Source: Pseudomonadota bacterium (GTDB taxonomy: Bacteria > Pseudomonadota > Gammaproteobacteria > Burkholderiales > Methylophilaceae). Taken from it: DNA of 64,000 nt. The notes below the pieces were generated by a model. That model searched no databases. It was not told the origin of the DNA and worked only from the letters and a program-made list of their open reading frames with translations. This document shows positions 55,692-64,000 of this stretch, piece by piece. Position 1 is the stretch's first letter. Each line of letters starts with the position of its first letter. The stretch is from assembly GCA_029563075.1 (NCBI GenBank), contig JAKQTN010000033.1, positions 1 through 64,000 on the forward strand. Direction: 5' to 3'. A program made the translations under genes and the position numbers.

Positions 55692-56294
55692 TCACCCGAC
55701 AAAAGTCGGGTGTTTTGTCATTACGCTTTTAAACAATTCTGAATCCAGCCAATCATTCAGCCAAATCCGCAGCCTTGAGTAAGGCGCACCCTCAAACCAA
55801 GCCGCATCTACCGCAGCGAATTGACGTACAAACGGAAAAATCGCGACATCTGCCAAACCGAGAGTCGCTTTGAGCAAATAATGATTTTGCTCAAGCAGGT
55901 TTTCCAGCTTTTTCAAAAACACCTCACCTTGCGCACGATATTCCGTTTGAAACTTCTCAGGGTAACGCTCTGGATACTTGTACCGATCCAAAGCCTGTTT
56001 AAAACTACTGTCATTCTCCACAATCAGTGCTCTGGAAGCCGCATCCAGATTGCCTCCCAGGGCATGCTTTTGAAGCGCAAACAGCATGATTTCCAAGCTT
56101 TCTTCTATCACCGTTTCATCTTGCAATACTAAAACTGGAACGGTGCCTTTGGGTGAAACTTGCAGCATGTGCGCTGGCTTATCACGCAATGAAATCTCGC
56201 GGATTTCGACTTCAATTTCTGCCATTTTCAGCGCCATTCTTGCGCGCATGGCGTATGGGCAACGGCGATACGAATATAGTATAGGCAAAGCCAA
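55692..56294 (-). CDS. Glutathione S-transferase family protein
   Basis: A 200-residue cytoplasmic protein with a thioredoxin-fold N-terminus (YSYRRCPYAMRAR, Cys12 at the catalytic position; SPKGTVPVL with the cis-Pro; IEESLEIM) and a helical C-terminal half. This is the GST/glutaredoxin-2-like group. Substrate unknown. It lies three bases from pyrD on the same strand and is probably co-transcribed with it. Confidence 0.88.
   Translation of the reverse strand: MALPILYSYRRCPYAMRARMALKMAEIEVEIREISLRDKPAHMLQVSPKGTVPVLVLQDETVIEESLEIMLFALQKHALGGNLDAASRALIVENDSSFKQALDRYKYPERYPEKFQTEYRAQGEVFLKKLENLLEQNHYLLKATLGLADVAIFPFVRQFAAVDAAWFEGAPYSRLRIWLNDWLDSELFKSVMTKHPTFVG
55693..55716 (+). terminator. Intrinsic terminator between clpA and the GST gene
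   Basis: CACCCGAC-AAAA-GTCGGGTG forms an 8-bp stem followed by TTTT, nine bases after the clpA stop. It overlaps the stop of the converging GST gene. Confidence 0.82.
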
Positions 56295-56297
56295 GTG

Positions 56298-57314
56298 CTA
56301 CCCTAGCGCTCTAGCAACCTCATGCACCAGCGCCGGCCCTTTGTAAATCAGCCCGCTGTATACTTGCACCAAGCTTGCACCCGCTGCGATTTTCTCAACA
56401 GCATCTGCGCCGCTTAAAATGCCGCCTACGCCGACTATCGGCAGCGCGCCTTGCAGCTGTTTTGAGAGTTGCTGAACAACCAAAGTCGATTGATTACGCA
56501 CCGGCGCGCCAGACAGGCCGCCCGCTTCATCGGCATGAGGCAGGCCTTTAACAGCCTCGCGCGACAATGTGGTATTGGTTGCAATCACGCCATCCATCTT
56601 ATGCTGCATCAGCAAGTCTGCGATTTCGATGACTTGTTCTGGCGTTAAATCTGGTGCAATTTTTAACGTAATCGGCACGTATTTACCGTGCTGTTCGGCC
56701 AGCTTTGTTTGTTCCAATTTCAAGCTAGCGAGCAGGTCAGATAAAGCCTCTTTCTCTTGCAAAGCACGCAGATTCTTGGTGTTGGGCGATGAAATGTTGA
56801 CCGTAATATAACTGGCATGCGCGTACACTTTCTGTATGCACAGCAGGTAATCTTCAACCGCCCGCTCATTCGGCGTATCAAAATTCTTGCCAATGTTAAT
56901 GCCCAGAATACCTTTGTACTTTGCGGCCCTTACATTCTCAATTAAATTATCTACACCCAGATTATTAAAACCAAAACGGTTAATAATGCCCTCGGCTTGC
57001 GGTACACGAAATAACCTGGGCTTAGGGTTTCCGGGCTGTGGGCGCGGCGTCACGGTGCCCACCTCAATAAAACCGAAGCCCAGCTTTGCCATGCCGTCAA
57101 TCACCGCACCGTTTTTATCCAGGCCGGCTGCCAAACCTACTGGGTTAGGAAAGGTTAACCCCATGGCCTGGCGTGGCGCACAGGCCGGCGCTTGGGGATA
57201 CAAGCCCAATACACCTGTTTTTTCAGCCCATTTCAGGCTTTTAAGCGTGAGGTCATGCGCGGATTCCGCATCGAGTTGAAACAATAAAGGCCTGGCAAGT
57301 TGATAACAATTCAT
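56298..57314 (-). CDS. pyrD: Dihydroorotate dehydrogenase (quinone type)
   Basis: PyrD oxidises dihydroorotate to orotate in pyrimidine synthesis and passes electrons to quinones. The 338-residue product has the amphipathic N-terminus of class 2 enzymes, [13 protein letters not shown], the active-site Ser in [11 protein letters not shown], and [27 protein letters not shown] for the FMN phosphate. Confidence 0.97.
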   Translation of the reverse strand: MNCYQLARPLLFQLDAESAHDLTLKSLKWAEKTGVLGLYPQAPACAPRQAMGLTFPNPVGLAAGLDKNGAVIDGMAKLGFGFIEVGTVTPRPQPGNPKPRLFRVPQAEGIINRFGFNNLGVDNLIENVRAAKYKGILGINIGKNFDTPNERAVEDYLLCIQKVYAHASYITVNISSPNTKNLRALQEKEALSDLLASLKLEQTKLAEQHGKYVPITLKIAPDLTPEQVIEIADLLMQHKMDGVIATNTTLSREAVKGLPHADEAGGLSGAPVRNQSTLVVQQLSKQLQGALPIVGVGGILSGADAVEKIAAGASLVQVYSGLIYKGPALVHEVARALG

Positions 57315-57455
57315 AGTATTATTTTACGCGAGATATGGCAAAACAAGCCAATCCATTAAAAATGATGAACCTTTTTTGCGCTAAATCAATGCGACCAATT
57401 GCTGCATGCGAGATAGTTCCGCTGTCGTGTATTAACTTCAACATGGAGAATGAGC

Positions 57456-57578
57456 ATGAAAATATGGAGTGATTTACTCTCAACAGACTACGGCATGATG
57501 AGCCTGATCGTAATTGCCGCCGCCACTATTGGTATGATTTGGCTCGCCATCGTTGCCCTTAAAAAAATTAACGGCTAA
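57456..57578 (+). CDS. DUF3149-type single-helix mini-protein
   Basis: A 40-residue reading frame (starting MKIWSDLLSTDYGMMSLIV) with a good ribosome site (GGAG seven bases before the ATG). An N-terminal amphipathic part and one membrane helix match the small DUF3149 family of proteobacteria, whose function is unknown. It stands alone, divergent from pyrD. A hairpin (57612-57637) follows without a T run. Confidence 0.7.
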   Translation: MKIWSDLLSTDYGMMSLIVIAAATIGMIWLAIVALKKING

Positions 57579-57645
57579 CAACCGGCTCCCCAACCTTCTG
57601 CTTAAACATAACCTTTAGCCTTTAAAGTGGCCTAAAGGCAGGTTT

Positions 57646-57760
57646 GTCATTCCCGCGTAGGCGGGAATTCAGCCAAAACAAAAAAGCCTTTGCGAATGCA
57701 AAGCACAAAATCTAAAACCTAAATCAAAAACCTCTGGATTCCCGCCTGCGCGGGAATGAC
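57646..57760. repeat. 115-bp MITE-like element with 27-bp inverted ends
   Basis: GTCATTCCCGCGTAGGCGGG and its extension (57646-57672) and the complement of 57734-57760 match at 25 of 27 positions. Each end is itself a small palindrome (TTCCCGC...GCGGGAA). Between them is AT-rich DNA with a further hairpin (GCCTTTGC/GCAAAGC, about 57685-57704). Translated, the ends give the VIPAQAGIQ peptide known from a repeat scattered through many proteobacterial genomes. It has no coding capacity and looks like a non-autonomous mobile repeat or REP pair. Confidence 0.75.
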
Positions 57761-58016
57761 GGTACTTAGAGGATTTTGACTTTCAATCCCCTTTGCCGCG
57801 CCTTCGGCTTGAGCGGCATATGGATAAGCGGCGAGGACTGTTTGAGTGCTGAAAGCGCGAGTTCCGCAGCCGCCCATATGCGGCGCTAAGAATGAAGGAA
57901 ACAAGCGGCAGCGGGGTGCTCTTTTGTTTGGTTACTTTCTTTTGAGCAAGCAAAAGTAAAGTGACTCGCCTAAAGGCGAAAAATAGTAATGGATATAGAA
58001 AGTAATTACTTTGTAA
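57761..58016. repeat. Probable dispersed-repeat remnant, no gene
   Basis: This stretch has no convincing gene. Its GGCAGCGGGGTGCTCTTTTG and GTTACTTTCTTTTGAGCAAG segments resemble a sequence I recall as often repeated in beta- and gammaproteobacterial genomes, usually beside VIPAQAGIQ repeats. A CGCCTAAAGGCG palindrome lies near 57967-57978. The assignment rests on memory of the motif, not on a second copy here. Confidence 0.4.
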
Positions 58017-58460
58017 TTACAGACCAATTTCTTCTAGTAAAGTGGCTAATCGTAGATTTTCAGCCCTTAGCATTGTTTGACATTCTAAAAGCTCCTTATT
58101 GAGTTCTACATAATCAATTGGATTTTCTCCATAGCCGACAGTTAATTTTTTAAGATTTATTGGCATTGATTCAGATGACAATATCATAGACCTGTGAGCT
58201 ACTAAATTCCTGCGTTCTATAATGTTATTTAGCTTTTTCTGTAATTCTGAATTGTGATTAAATTTAGCAAAAATTTTTAACAGTCTTCCCAATGGAACAT
58301 TTTGCAAATCAGCAAATGAATACTTAAAAACAATTTCTTTCCTAACCTTCTCATTTATATAGAGATAATTGGCTCCAATATATAGCTTCAGAGACACTTC
58401 TAATACTTGAAAAAGTGCAATTAGCTTTAAATTTTCATTCCATTGCTGATTTTGTTCCAT
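58017..58460 (-). CDS. HEPN-like hypothetical protein, AT-rich
   Basis: A 147-residue, mostly helical protein of unknown function. ERRNLVAHR contains R84-x4-H89, the R-x(4-6)-H motif of HEPN domains, which are often RNases in toxin and defence systems but also occur in inactive or housekeeping forms. Its DNA is clearly more AT-rich than its neighbours and it borders a repeat-rich stretch, which suggests acquisition by transfer. No antitoxin-like partner gene is seen next to it. It lies four bases before the big oxidoreductase gene on the same strand but downstream of it. Confidence 0.55.
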   Translation of the reverse strand: MEQNQQWNENLKLIALFQVLEVSLKLYIGANYLYINEKVRKEIVFKYSFADLQNVPLGRLLKIFAKFNHNSELQKKLNNIIERRNLVAHRSMILSSESMPINLKKLTVGYGENPIDYVELNKELLECQTMLRAENLRLATLLEEIGL

Positions 58461-58464
58461 ACAA

Positions 58465-61400
58465 TTACAACAACACCTTCTCTATCCCGCCATTATTCGC
58501 CTTCTCCACATATTCCTGCATCCAGTTCTCACCCAGAATATGCTTCGCCATTTCGACCACGATGTAATCCGCCTCAATACCAGTATCGTCACCGTAGCGC
58601 GCCAGGCCTTGCAGACAGCTTGGACATGAGGTGAGAATTTTTACTTTCTCTTCAGGATTGCCCACTGTTAAACCCATTTTTTCCATGCCTTTTTCCAGCT
58701 CTTCCTGCTTGCGGAATTTCACTTGCGTGGCAATATCCGGGCGGGCTGCGGCAAAGGTACCGCTTTCACCACAGCAACGATCATTCAGTTGTACGTCCTG
58801 CCCCATCAGCGCGTTGGTCACTTTAAGCGGTGCATAAGTTTTCATTGGCGTATGGCATGGGTCGTGGTACATATAGCGCGTACCCGTCACACCTTGCAGG
58901 CGCATGTCTTTTTCCATCAGATATTCGTGAATATCCAGCAGCCTGCAACCCGGGAATATTTTTTCAAACTCGTATTTTTGCAGCTGGTCCATACAGGTGC
59001 CGCAGGACACAATCACTGTTTTAATATCTAGGTAATTGAGCGTATTGGCGACACGGTGGAACAGCACGCGGTTATCCGCCGTGATTTCCTGGCCTTTATC
59101 ATGATTACCAGCAGAGGTTTGCGGGTAACCGCAGCACAAATAACCCGGCGGCAGCACGGTAATCGCGCCCACTTCGTACAGCATGGCCTGTGTGGCCAAG
59201 CCTACATTTGAGAATAGGCGCTCCGAGCCGCAGCCAGGGAAATAGAACACCGCTTCAGAATCTTCTGTAACCTTTTTCGGGTTACGGATAACAGGCACCA
59301 TATGCTCATCTTCCAAGCCCAGCATGGCGCGTGAGGTTTTTGACTGCATTTTCCTTGGCATTGGGCGGTTGATAAAATGAATCACCTGTGTCTTGATATC
59401 CGCTTTTCCTACTGTGGCAGGCGGTCGTTTTTTGTCGCGCAGCAGACCGAACCGTTTTGCCAGTGTGTGCGCAATATTCTGCGCCTTGTAGCCCCAGCCT
59501 ATCATGGTGGTACGTAAAAACTTGATCGTGGCCGGATCCTTGGCATTCAGGAACAGCATGCCCGCCGCCGTGCCTGGGTTGAATTTCTTTTTACCCTGAT
59601 CTCTTAAGAAATTGCGCATCTTGATGGAAACATCACCAAAATCAATATCGACCGGGCACGGTTTTTCACAGCGATGGCATACGGTACAGTGATCCGCCAC
59701 ATCATTGAATTCATCAAAATGTTTAAGCGAAATGCCGCGACGCGTTTGTTCTTCGTACAAGAAAGCTTCTATCAATAAAGATGTGCCTAAAATCTTGTTA
59801 CGCGGGCTATACAGCAAATTGGCACGTGGCACATGAGTGCTGCATACCGGCTTGCATTTACCGCAACGCAAACAGTCTGAAATATCATCCGCAATCTCGC
59901 CAATGGCAGATTGCTCCATGATGATGGATTCCTGCTCCAGCAAGCCAAAACTTGGCGTGTAGGCATTTTCCAGCCCAGAGCCTGCCAGCAGCTTGCCTTT
60001 GTTAAAATGACCGTTCGGGTCTACTTTGTTTTTGTAGGCGGTAAAAGTGTCAATTGTGGATTGATCCAGAAACTCCATTTTGGTGATGCCGATACCGTGC
60101 TCGCCCGATATCACACCGTTTAAGCCTTTCGCCAGCGCCATCACCCGCGCTACCGCAGTATGCGCATCCTGCATCATGCCGTAATCATCTGAATTGACCG
60201 GAATATTGGTATGCACGTTGCCGTCACCCGCATGCATGTGCAAGGCAATAAACACACGGCTTTTCAGCACGGTCTTGTGAATCTCATCGCAGCGGTTGAG
60301 GATTTTCTGATATTCGCGACCGGCAAAAATCTCCTCCATCGGACGTTTCAGTTCGCGCCTCCAGGAGATACGCAAATCGTAAGACTGCACCGCGCGGAAT
60401 ACATTTTCGTATTTTTTATGCGGCTCACCGAACTCGCCTAGTGCAGCAACAGGCGCATCCAGGCTATTCAAAATCAAGCTCCAGCGACTACGCAAATTGT
60501 GTAACAGTTGTAAAGTCATGGCTTGTTTCTCGTGCACCATTTGCACGTCGCCATTGCCATCCTCATCGGCTTGCAGCGGCAATTCGCCTTGCATAAAGGC
60601 TTCCAGCGCATCTAATAACTTAAGCTTGTTGTTTATGGAAAGCTCGATGTTAATACGCTCAATGCCATCTGAATAATCACCCAGTTTCGGCAATGGAATA
60701 ACCACGTCTTCGTTGATTTTAAAGGCGTTAGTGTGTTTGGCGATGGCTGCAGTTCGTGCGCGGTCCAGCCAGAATTTTTTGCGCGCTTCGCCGGAAACCG
60801 CAATAAAGCCTTCGCCATCGCGCGCATTACACATACGCACCATCGCTGATGCCACTTCGCCCACCGCATTTTCGTCATCGGAGGCGATGTCAGCAATCAA
60901 CACCATTTTCGGGCGCTGCTGGCGCGCGGCTTTGGTGGCATAACCCACGGCCTTGATGTAGCGCTCGTCCATGTGTTCCAGGCCAGCCATAATCACGGCG
61001 GGGTCTTTTTTGGCGGTAGCATCAAGATAATCTTTAATCTCGACAATCGCAGGCACGGCATTTGAAACATTGCCAAAGAACTCCAACGCGAGGGTGCGCA
61101 CATGCTTGGGCATGCGATGCAGAATGAAAGTGGCAGAAGTAATCAGGCCATCGCAGCCCTCTTTCTGCACGCCCGGCAGGCCGCTCAGGAATTTGTCGGT
61201 AACATCTTTACCCAAGCCCACCTTGCGGAAACTCGGCCCCGGGATTTCCAGGATTTCCGGCTCCCCCAGCAAGGTTTTCATGTCCTCTGCATACCGGCTG
61301 ATTTTGAAACGCGCGGTTTCGATATCATGAATTTTGCCTAGATTATGATCCAGACGTTCCACCTCAAGCCACTCGGCATCAGGCGTTACCATGCGCCATG

Positions 61401-62334
61401 AGGCAAGATTATCCAGTGCTGTACCCCACAACACGGCCTTTTTGCCGCCCGCATTCATCGCCACGTTACCACCGATACAGCACGCATCGGCCGAAGTTGG
61501 ATCGCAGGCGAACTCCAGTCCCGCATCACTGGCGGCTTCCATGGCACGACGCGTCACCACGCCGGCGCCGCATTCAATGGTGGCCACCTGTCTGGCTACA
61601 CCCGGCAATGTGCGCATCTGTACGCCAGAATGCTGATCCAGTTTTTCTGTATTGATGACGGCTGAAAGCGGCGTCAGCGGAACCGCACCCCCGGTATAAC
61701 CCGTACCGCCCCCGCGAGGGATCACGGTTAACCCTAGCTCAATGCAGGCTTTCACCAGCGCGGCAATTTCAATTTCCGTATCCGGGTTCAGCACCACAAA
61801 CGGATATTCGACACGCCAGTCAGTCGCATCGGTCACATGCGAAACACGCGCCAGACCATCGAACTGGATGTTATCCTTACGCGTGATTTTGCTAAGTTTA
61901 CTGAATGCTTTTTTACGCAAATCATAGGTTTGACGAAAATCTTCGGCAAACTTCTCCACCGCTGCTTTAGCGGCGGTTACCAGTTTTTGTACTTTTTCAT
62001 TGCTGGCACTACGCTCATCTATCGCATGAATACGATGATGCAGCGCATCAATCAAGGCTTTGCGGCGTTTTGGGTTATCCAGCAAATCATCCTGCAAATA
62101 CGGGTTGCGAGAAACCACCCATAAATCGCCCAGCACCTCGAACAGCATGCGCGCACTGCGGCCGGTTTTGCGCTCGCCGCGCAGTTCGTTCAGAATATCC
62201 CAGATATCTTCGCCCAGGAACCGGATAACGATTTCGCGGTCTGAAAACGAGGTGTAGTTATAAGGAATTTCGCGTAAGCGGGTTGCTGGAATGGGTTCAG
62301 CTTGAAGAAGGTCGGCAGGAATAGGCGCGTTCAT
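58465..62334 (-). CDS. Giant FAD-linked oxidoreductase / Fe-S protein (DUF3683 type)
   Basis: A 1289-residue fusion. Order: DUF3683-like N-terminus (about 1-160), FAD-binding type 4 domain ([16 protein letters not shown] near 215), FAD-oxidase C-terminal domain ([15 protein letters not shown] near 705 and [13 protein letters not shown] near 745), two 4Fe-4S motifs ([11 protein letters not shown] near 823 and [11 protein letters not shown] near 885), and CCG-type cysteine-rich domains ([34 protein letters not shown]). Related proteins oxidise 2-hydroxyacids such as D-lactate, glycolate or D-2-hydroxyglutarate; the substrate here is unknown. This long fused form is common in betaproteobacteria. 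Confidence 0.9.
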   Translation of the reverse strand: MNAPIPADLLQAEPIPATRLREIPYNYTSFSDREIVIRFLGEDIWDILNELRGERKTGRSARMLFEVLGDLWVVSRNPYLQDDLLDNPKRRKALIDALHHRIHAIDERSASNEKVQKLVTAAKAAVEKFAEDFRQTYDLRKKAFSKLSKITRKDNIQFDGLARVSHVTDATDWRVEYPFVVLNPDTEIEIAALVKACIELGLTVIPRGGGTGYTGGAVPLTPLSAVINTEKLDQHSGVQMRTLPGVARQVATIECGAGVVTRRAMEAASDAGLEFACDPTSADACCIGGNVAMNAGGKKAVLWGTALDNLASWRMVTPDAEWLEVERLDHNLGKIHDIETARFKISRYAEDMKTLLGEPEILEIPGPSFRKVGLGKDVTDKFLSGLPGVQKEGCDGLITSATFILHRMPKHVRTLALEFFGNVSNAVPAIVEIKDYLDATAKKDPAVIMAGLEHMDERYIKAVGYATKAARQQRPKMVLIADIASDDENAVGEVASAMVRMCNARDGEGFIAVSGEARKKFWLDRARTAAIAKHTNAFKINEDVVIPLPKLGDYSDGIERINIELSINNKLKLLDALEAFMQGELPLQADEDGNGDVQMVHEKQAMTLQLLHNLRSRWSLILNSLDAPVAALGEFGEPHKKYENVFRAVQSYDLRISWRRELKRPMEEIFAGREYQKILNRCDEIHKTVLKSRVFIALHMHAGDGNVHTNIPVNSDDYGMMQDAHTAVARVMALAKGLNGVISGEHGIGITKMEFLDQSTIDTFTAYKNKVDPNGHFNKGKLLAGSGLENAYTPSFGLLEQESIIMEQSAIGEIADDISDCLRCGKCKPVCSTHVPRANLLYSPRNKILGTSLLIEAFLYEEQTRRGISLKHFDEFNDVADHCTVCHRCEKPCPVDIDFGDVSIKMRNFLRDQGKKKFNPGTAAGMLFLNAKDPATIKFLRTTMIGWGYKAQNIAHTLAKRFGLLRDKKRPPATVGKADIKTQVIHFINRPMPRKMQSKTSRAMLGLEDEHMVPVIRNPKKVTEDSEAVFYFPGCGSERLFSNVGLATQAMLYEVGAITVLPPGYLCCGYPQTSAGNHDKGQEITADNRVLFHRVANTLNYLDIKTVIVSCGTCMDQLQKYEFEKIFPGCRLLDIHEYLMEKDMRLQGVTGTRYMYHDPCHTPMKTYAPLKVTNALMGQDVQLNDRCCGESGTFAAARPDIATQVKFRKQEELEKGMEKMGLTVGNPEEKVKILTSCPSCLQGLARYGDDTGIEADYIVVEMAKHILGENWMQEYVEKANNGGIEKVLL

Positions 62335-62389
62335 TAAGTGTGATCATACTCGTGGCAAATTAAAGGCGGATTATATCATGCTGTAAGCC

Positions 62390-62424
62390 GCGTAATAACT
62401 GCAAACTCGCAGTGGTTATTACGC
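62390..62424. other. Palindrome between the oxidoreductase and TlpA-like genes
   Basis: GCGTAATAAC and GTTATTACGC form a perfect 10-bp stem, extended by TGC/GCA with a three-base bulge. It lies in the divergent promoter region of the two genes. With no T run directly behind it, an operator is more likely than a terminator; the regulator is unknown. Confidence 0.45.
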
Positions 62425-62458
62425 ACCGTTTTGCTGCAAAAAGCGTTAAAATCGGCGC

Positions 62459-62953
62459 ATGCCCATGTTGAAAAAATTGATCGTTCCATTTGCCATTTTG
62501 GCCTTGCTAGCGTTTTTGGTATTTAACCTAAGCAGGAACCCGCAAGCACCTGATGTCACCTTTACCACCATCCAAGGTAAACAAATCAGCATGGCCGATT
62601 TAAAAGGGAAAGTGGTTCTGGTAAATTTCTGGTCGACCGATTGCAGCAGCTGTATTAAAGAGATGCCCAGTCTGGTTAACACTTATAACGCTTACCAAGC
62701 CAGGGGGTTCGAGGTGATTGCAGTAGCCATGCCTGATGACCCGCCCGCACAGGTGTTGAATTACGCAACACAAAAAGCATTGCCCTTCCCCGTGATGCAC
62801 GATGGCTTCAGTGAAATTACAAATAAGTTTGGCGGTGTAAATCTAACCCCCACCGCTTACATTTTTGACAAACAAGGCAAGCAATTACAATACAGCGTTG
62901 GCGAGCTGGATTTTGCCAAATTAAATCAATTACTTGATAGAGAGCTTAGCTGA
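62459..62953 (+). CDS. TlpA/ResA-like thioredoxin
   Basis: A 164-residue periplasmic protein anchored by one N-terminal helix (about 6-23). The thioredoxin-like domain has the redox pair in STDCSSCIKEM (Cys62, Cys65), TPTAYIFD with the cis-Pro, and the TlpA-type opening. It likely keeps periplasmic or cytochrome c thiols reduced. Its stop overlaps the start of the next gene. A second Met (62465) is an alternative start. Confidence 0.88.
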   Translation: MPMLKKLIVPFAILALLAFLVFNLSRNPQAPDVTFTTIQGKQISMADLKGKVVLVNFWSTDCSSCIKEMPSLVNTYNAYQARGFEVIAVAMPDDPPAQVLNYATQKALPFPVMHDGFSEITNKFGGVNLTPTAYIFDKQGKQLQYSVGELDFAKLNQLLDRELS

Positions 62954-63363
62954 TGTTGTGGATTAAGGCGCTGCATCTTATTTTTGTGACCAGCTGGTTT
63001 GCGGGGCTGTTTTATCTACCCAGGCTTTTTGTCAACCATGCCATGGTCTGCGATGAAGCCACGCTTGAACGCTTAACCATGATGGAACACAAACTCTATC
63101 GATTCATGATGCCGTTAGCCGTTCTGGCCATCGTATTTGGGCTATGGTTATGGCTAGGTTACGGCATTACCGGGGCATGGATGCATGTCAAGCTGATATT
63201 GGTTGCCGGCTTGATTGCTTACCACCTGTATTGCGGCAAACTCATGCGCGATTTCAAAGCTGGCAACAATACCCGCAGCCATGTCTGGTATCGCTGGTTT
63301 AATGAAATTCCTGTGTTAATATTGTTTGCGGTAGTTATTCTGGTGATAGTTAAACCGCTCTAA
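62953..63363 (+). CDS. hemJ: HemJ-like protoporphyrinogen oxidase
   Basis: A 136-residue membrane protein with four helices of the HemJ/UPF0093 (CopD-like) family. The N-terminal LWIKALHLIFVTSWFAG with His8 and the later RFMMPLAVLAIVFGLWLW and WMHVKL blocks are typical. HemJ oxidises protoporphyrinogen IX late in heme synthesis. It overlaps the TlpA-like gene by one base (TGATG). Confidence 0.88.
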   Translation: MLWIKALHLIFVTSWFAGLFYLPRLFVNHAMVCDEATLERLTMMEHKLYRFMMPLAVLAIVFGLWLWLGYGITGAWMHVKLILVAGLIAYHLYCGKLMRDFKAGNNTRSHVWYRWFNEIPVLILFAVVILVIVKPL

Positions 63364-63370
63364 AGGCTCC

Positions 63371-64000
63371 ATGGATATTCTAAATTCGGACTGGCTGATC
63401 AAGATGCTTGAGAAATCAAGCCAGACGCCGCATGAGCGCTTGCTGGGCCTGTTTGATGTTCTAGATGACTGGCTAGAAGCACCCAATATCCGGGAACAGG
63501 TGCGTAATGAATTTTCCGCAACGACGCAGGCACCCCATTTACGAGACTTTTTAACCGCTGAAGCCGCAAAAGCAGGCGCGGCCATGCCGGAAATGCTGGC
63601 AAATCAGCTCTACTTTATGGCCGTTGCCGCAACACAAGAAAAATTACAGGCCAATAACCATGCGTACATGCGCCATGCCAAAAACGCTGCGAATGCCCTG
63701 ATTTCCGCGCAAACAAAAAAAGCGTTTCGCATTACAAAACCATCAGCGTATGCAATCGCCGCCAGCTTTGCGGGCACCATGATTGTTGCCGGATTCTTGC
63801 TGATGCTGAACTCAAGCCTAGCCACGAAAACACAACAAATTGCCTTCTCGGAACCACTGGTACAAACCGTTTCGGCCAGCTCAGAATCAATCGCCAGCCC
63901 GGAACAAACTGCGGCCCTGATTGCACGCATTGAGCAGATGCGTCACGGCACCTGCTACTATTTCGAGGCTTTACAGCTGCCGGATAATCTCAAAGGCATT
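63371..64000 (+). CDS. Unidentified one-helix protein, cut by the window end
   Basis: From the ATG at 63371, eight bases after the hemJ stop, the frame stays open for 210 codons to the edge. The first 120 residues are helical and soluble, followed by one membrane helix (about 126-147) and a Ser/Thr/Glu-rich part with an IEQMRHGTCYYFEAL segment. It is probably the third gene of the operon with the TlpA-like and hemJ genes. I recognise no family. Confidence 0.6.
   Translation, partial: MDILNSDWLIKMLEKSSQTPHERLLGLFDVLDDWLEAPNIREQVRNEFSATTQAPHLRDFLTAEAAKAGAAMPEMLANQLYFMAVAATQEKLQANNHAYMRHAKNAANALISAQTKKAFRITKPSAYAIAASFAGTMIVAGFLLMLNSSLATKTQQIAFSEPLVQTVSASSESIASPEQTAALIARIEQMRHGTCYYFEALQLPDNLKGI

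Noticed and set aside
57719..57904. 61-codon minus-strand frame ending in VIPAQAGIQRFLI
   Set aside because: It is a translation of the dispersed repeat, a well-known false gene call; no ribosome site.

Overview
This 64 kb window is chromosomal DNA of a betaproteobacterium, most likely a Methylophilaceae (Methylotenera-like) methylotroph. That placement is my inference from protein style, the giant DUF3683-type FAD/Fe-S oxidoreductase and the gene company. No rRNA, tRNA or CRISPR array was seen. About 36 kb is an almost unbroken nitrogen-oxide island; the rest is housekeeping.

Layout: (1) 1-1.4 kb: the end of an IS3-family element that has cut into an outer-membrane protein gene, then a small lipoprotein gene. 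(2) 1.6-14.3 kb, all minus strand: narK1-narK2-narGHJI (nitrate import and membrane-bound respiratory nitrate reductase), then a beta-carbonic anhydrase, an AlgE-like porin and moaA (molybdopterin synthesis). (3) 14.5-22.7 kb, plus strand: nosZ, nosR, a small unassigned membrane protein, nosD, nosF, nosY, nosL (nitrous oxide reduction). Nitrite and NO reductases are not in the window. (4) 22.8-24.9 kb, minus strand: narL and narX, the nitrate-sensing two-component pair, with a perfect FNR/DNR-type box upstream. (5) 25.2-39.3 kb, plus strand: the assimilatory locus. It starts with the ANTAR regulator nasT behind a sigma54 promoter. A leader RNA follows, carrying two hexaloop hairpins and an intrinsic terminator, then nrtA-nrtB-nrtC and a second porin paralogous to the nar one. 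A second sigma54 promoter precedes nirB, an MFS nitrate transporter, a PP2C phosphatase/protein kinase fusion, nirD and the catalytic nitrate reductase. (6) 39.4-64 kb: ffh, a CcsA/YpjD-like gene, a DUF2235 hydrolase, a HAD phosphatase, a DMT exporter, leuA, pssA, tgt-yajC-secD-secF, a CorC-like protein, clpS-clpA, a GST, pyrD, a DUF3149 mini-protein, an island of dispersed repeats with an AT-rich HEPN-like gene, the DUF3683 oxidoreductase, a TlpA-like thioredoxin, hemJ-like and an incomplete ORF.

How it fits together: respiratory nitrate use (nar) and N2O use (nos) diverge from one palindrome-rich control region, with NarXL encoded just beyond nos. Assimilatory nitrate use appears to have two control layers readable in the DNA: nitrogen limitation through sigma54 with NtrC-like sites, and a second signal through NasT antitermination at the nrtA leader. 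Each nitrate system has its own copy of the same porin family, suggesting a dedicated outer-membrane nitrate or nitrite channel. The most interesting points are the ANTAR leader with no NasS in the window, the porin pair, the kinase/phosphatase fusion inside the nas operon, and the unassigned membrane protein in the nos operon.
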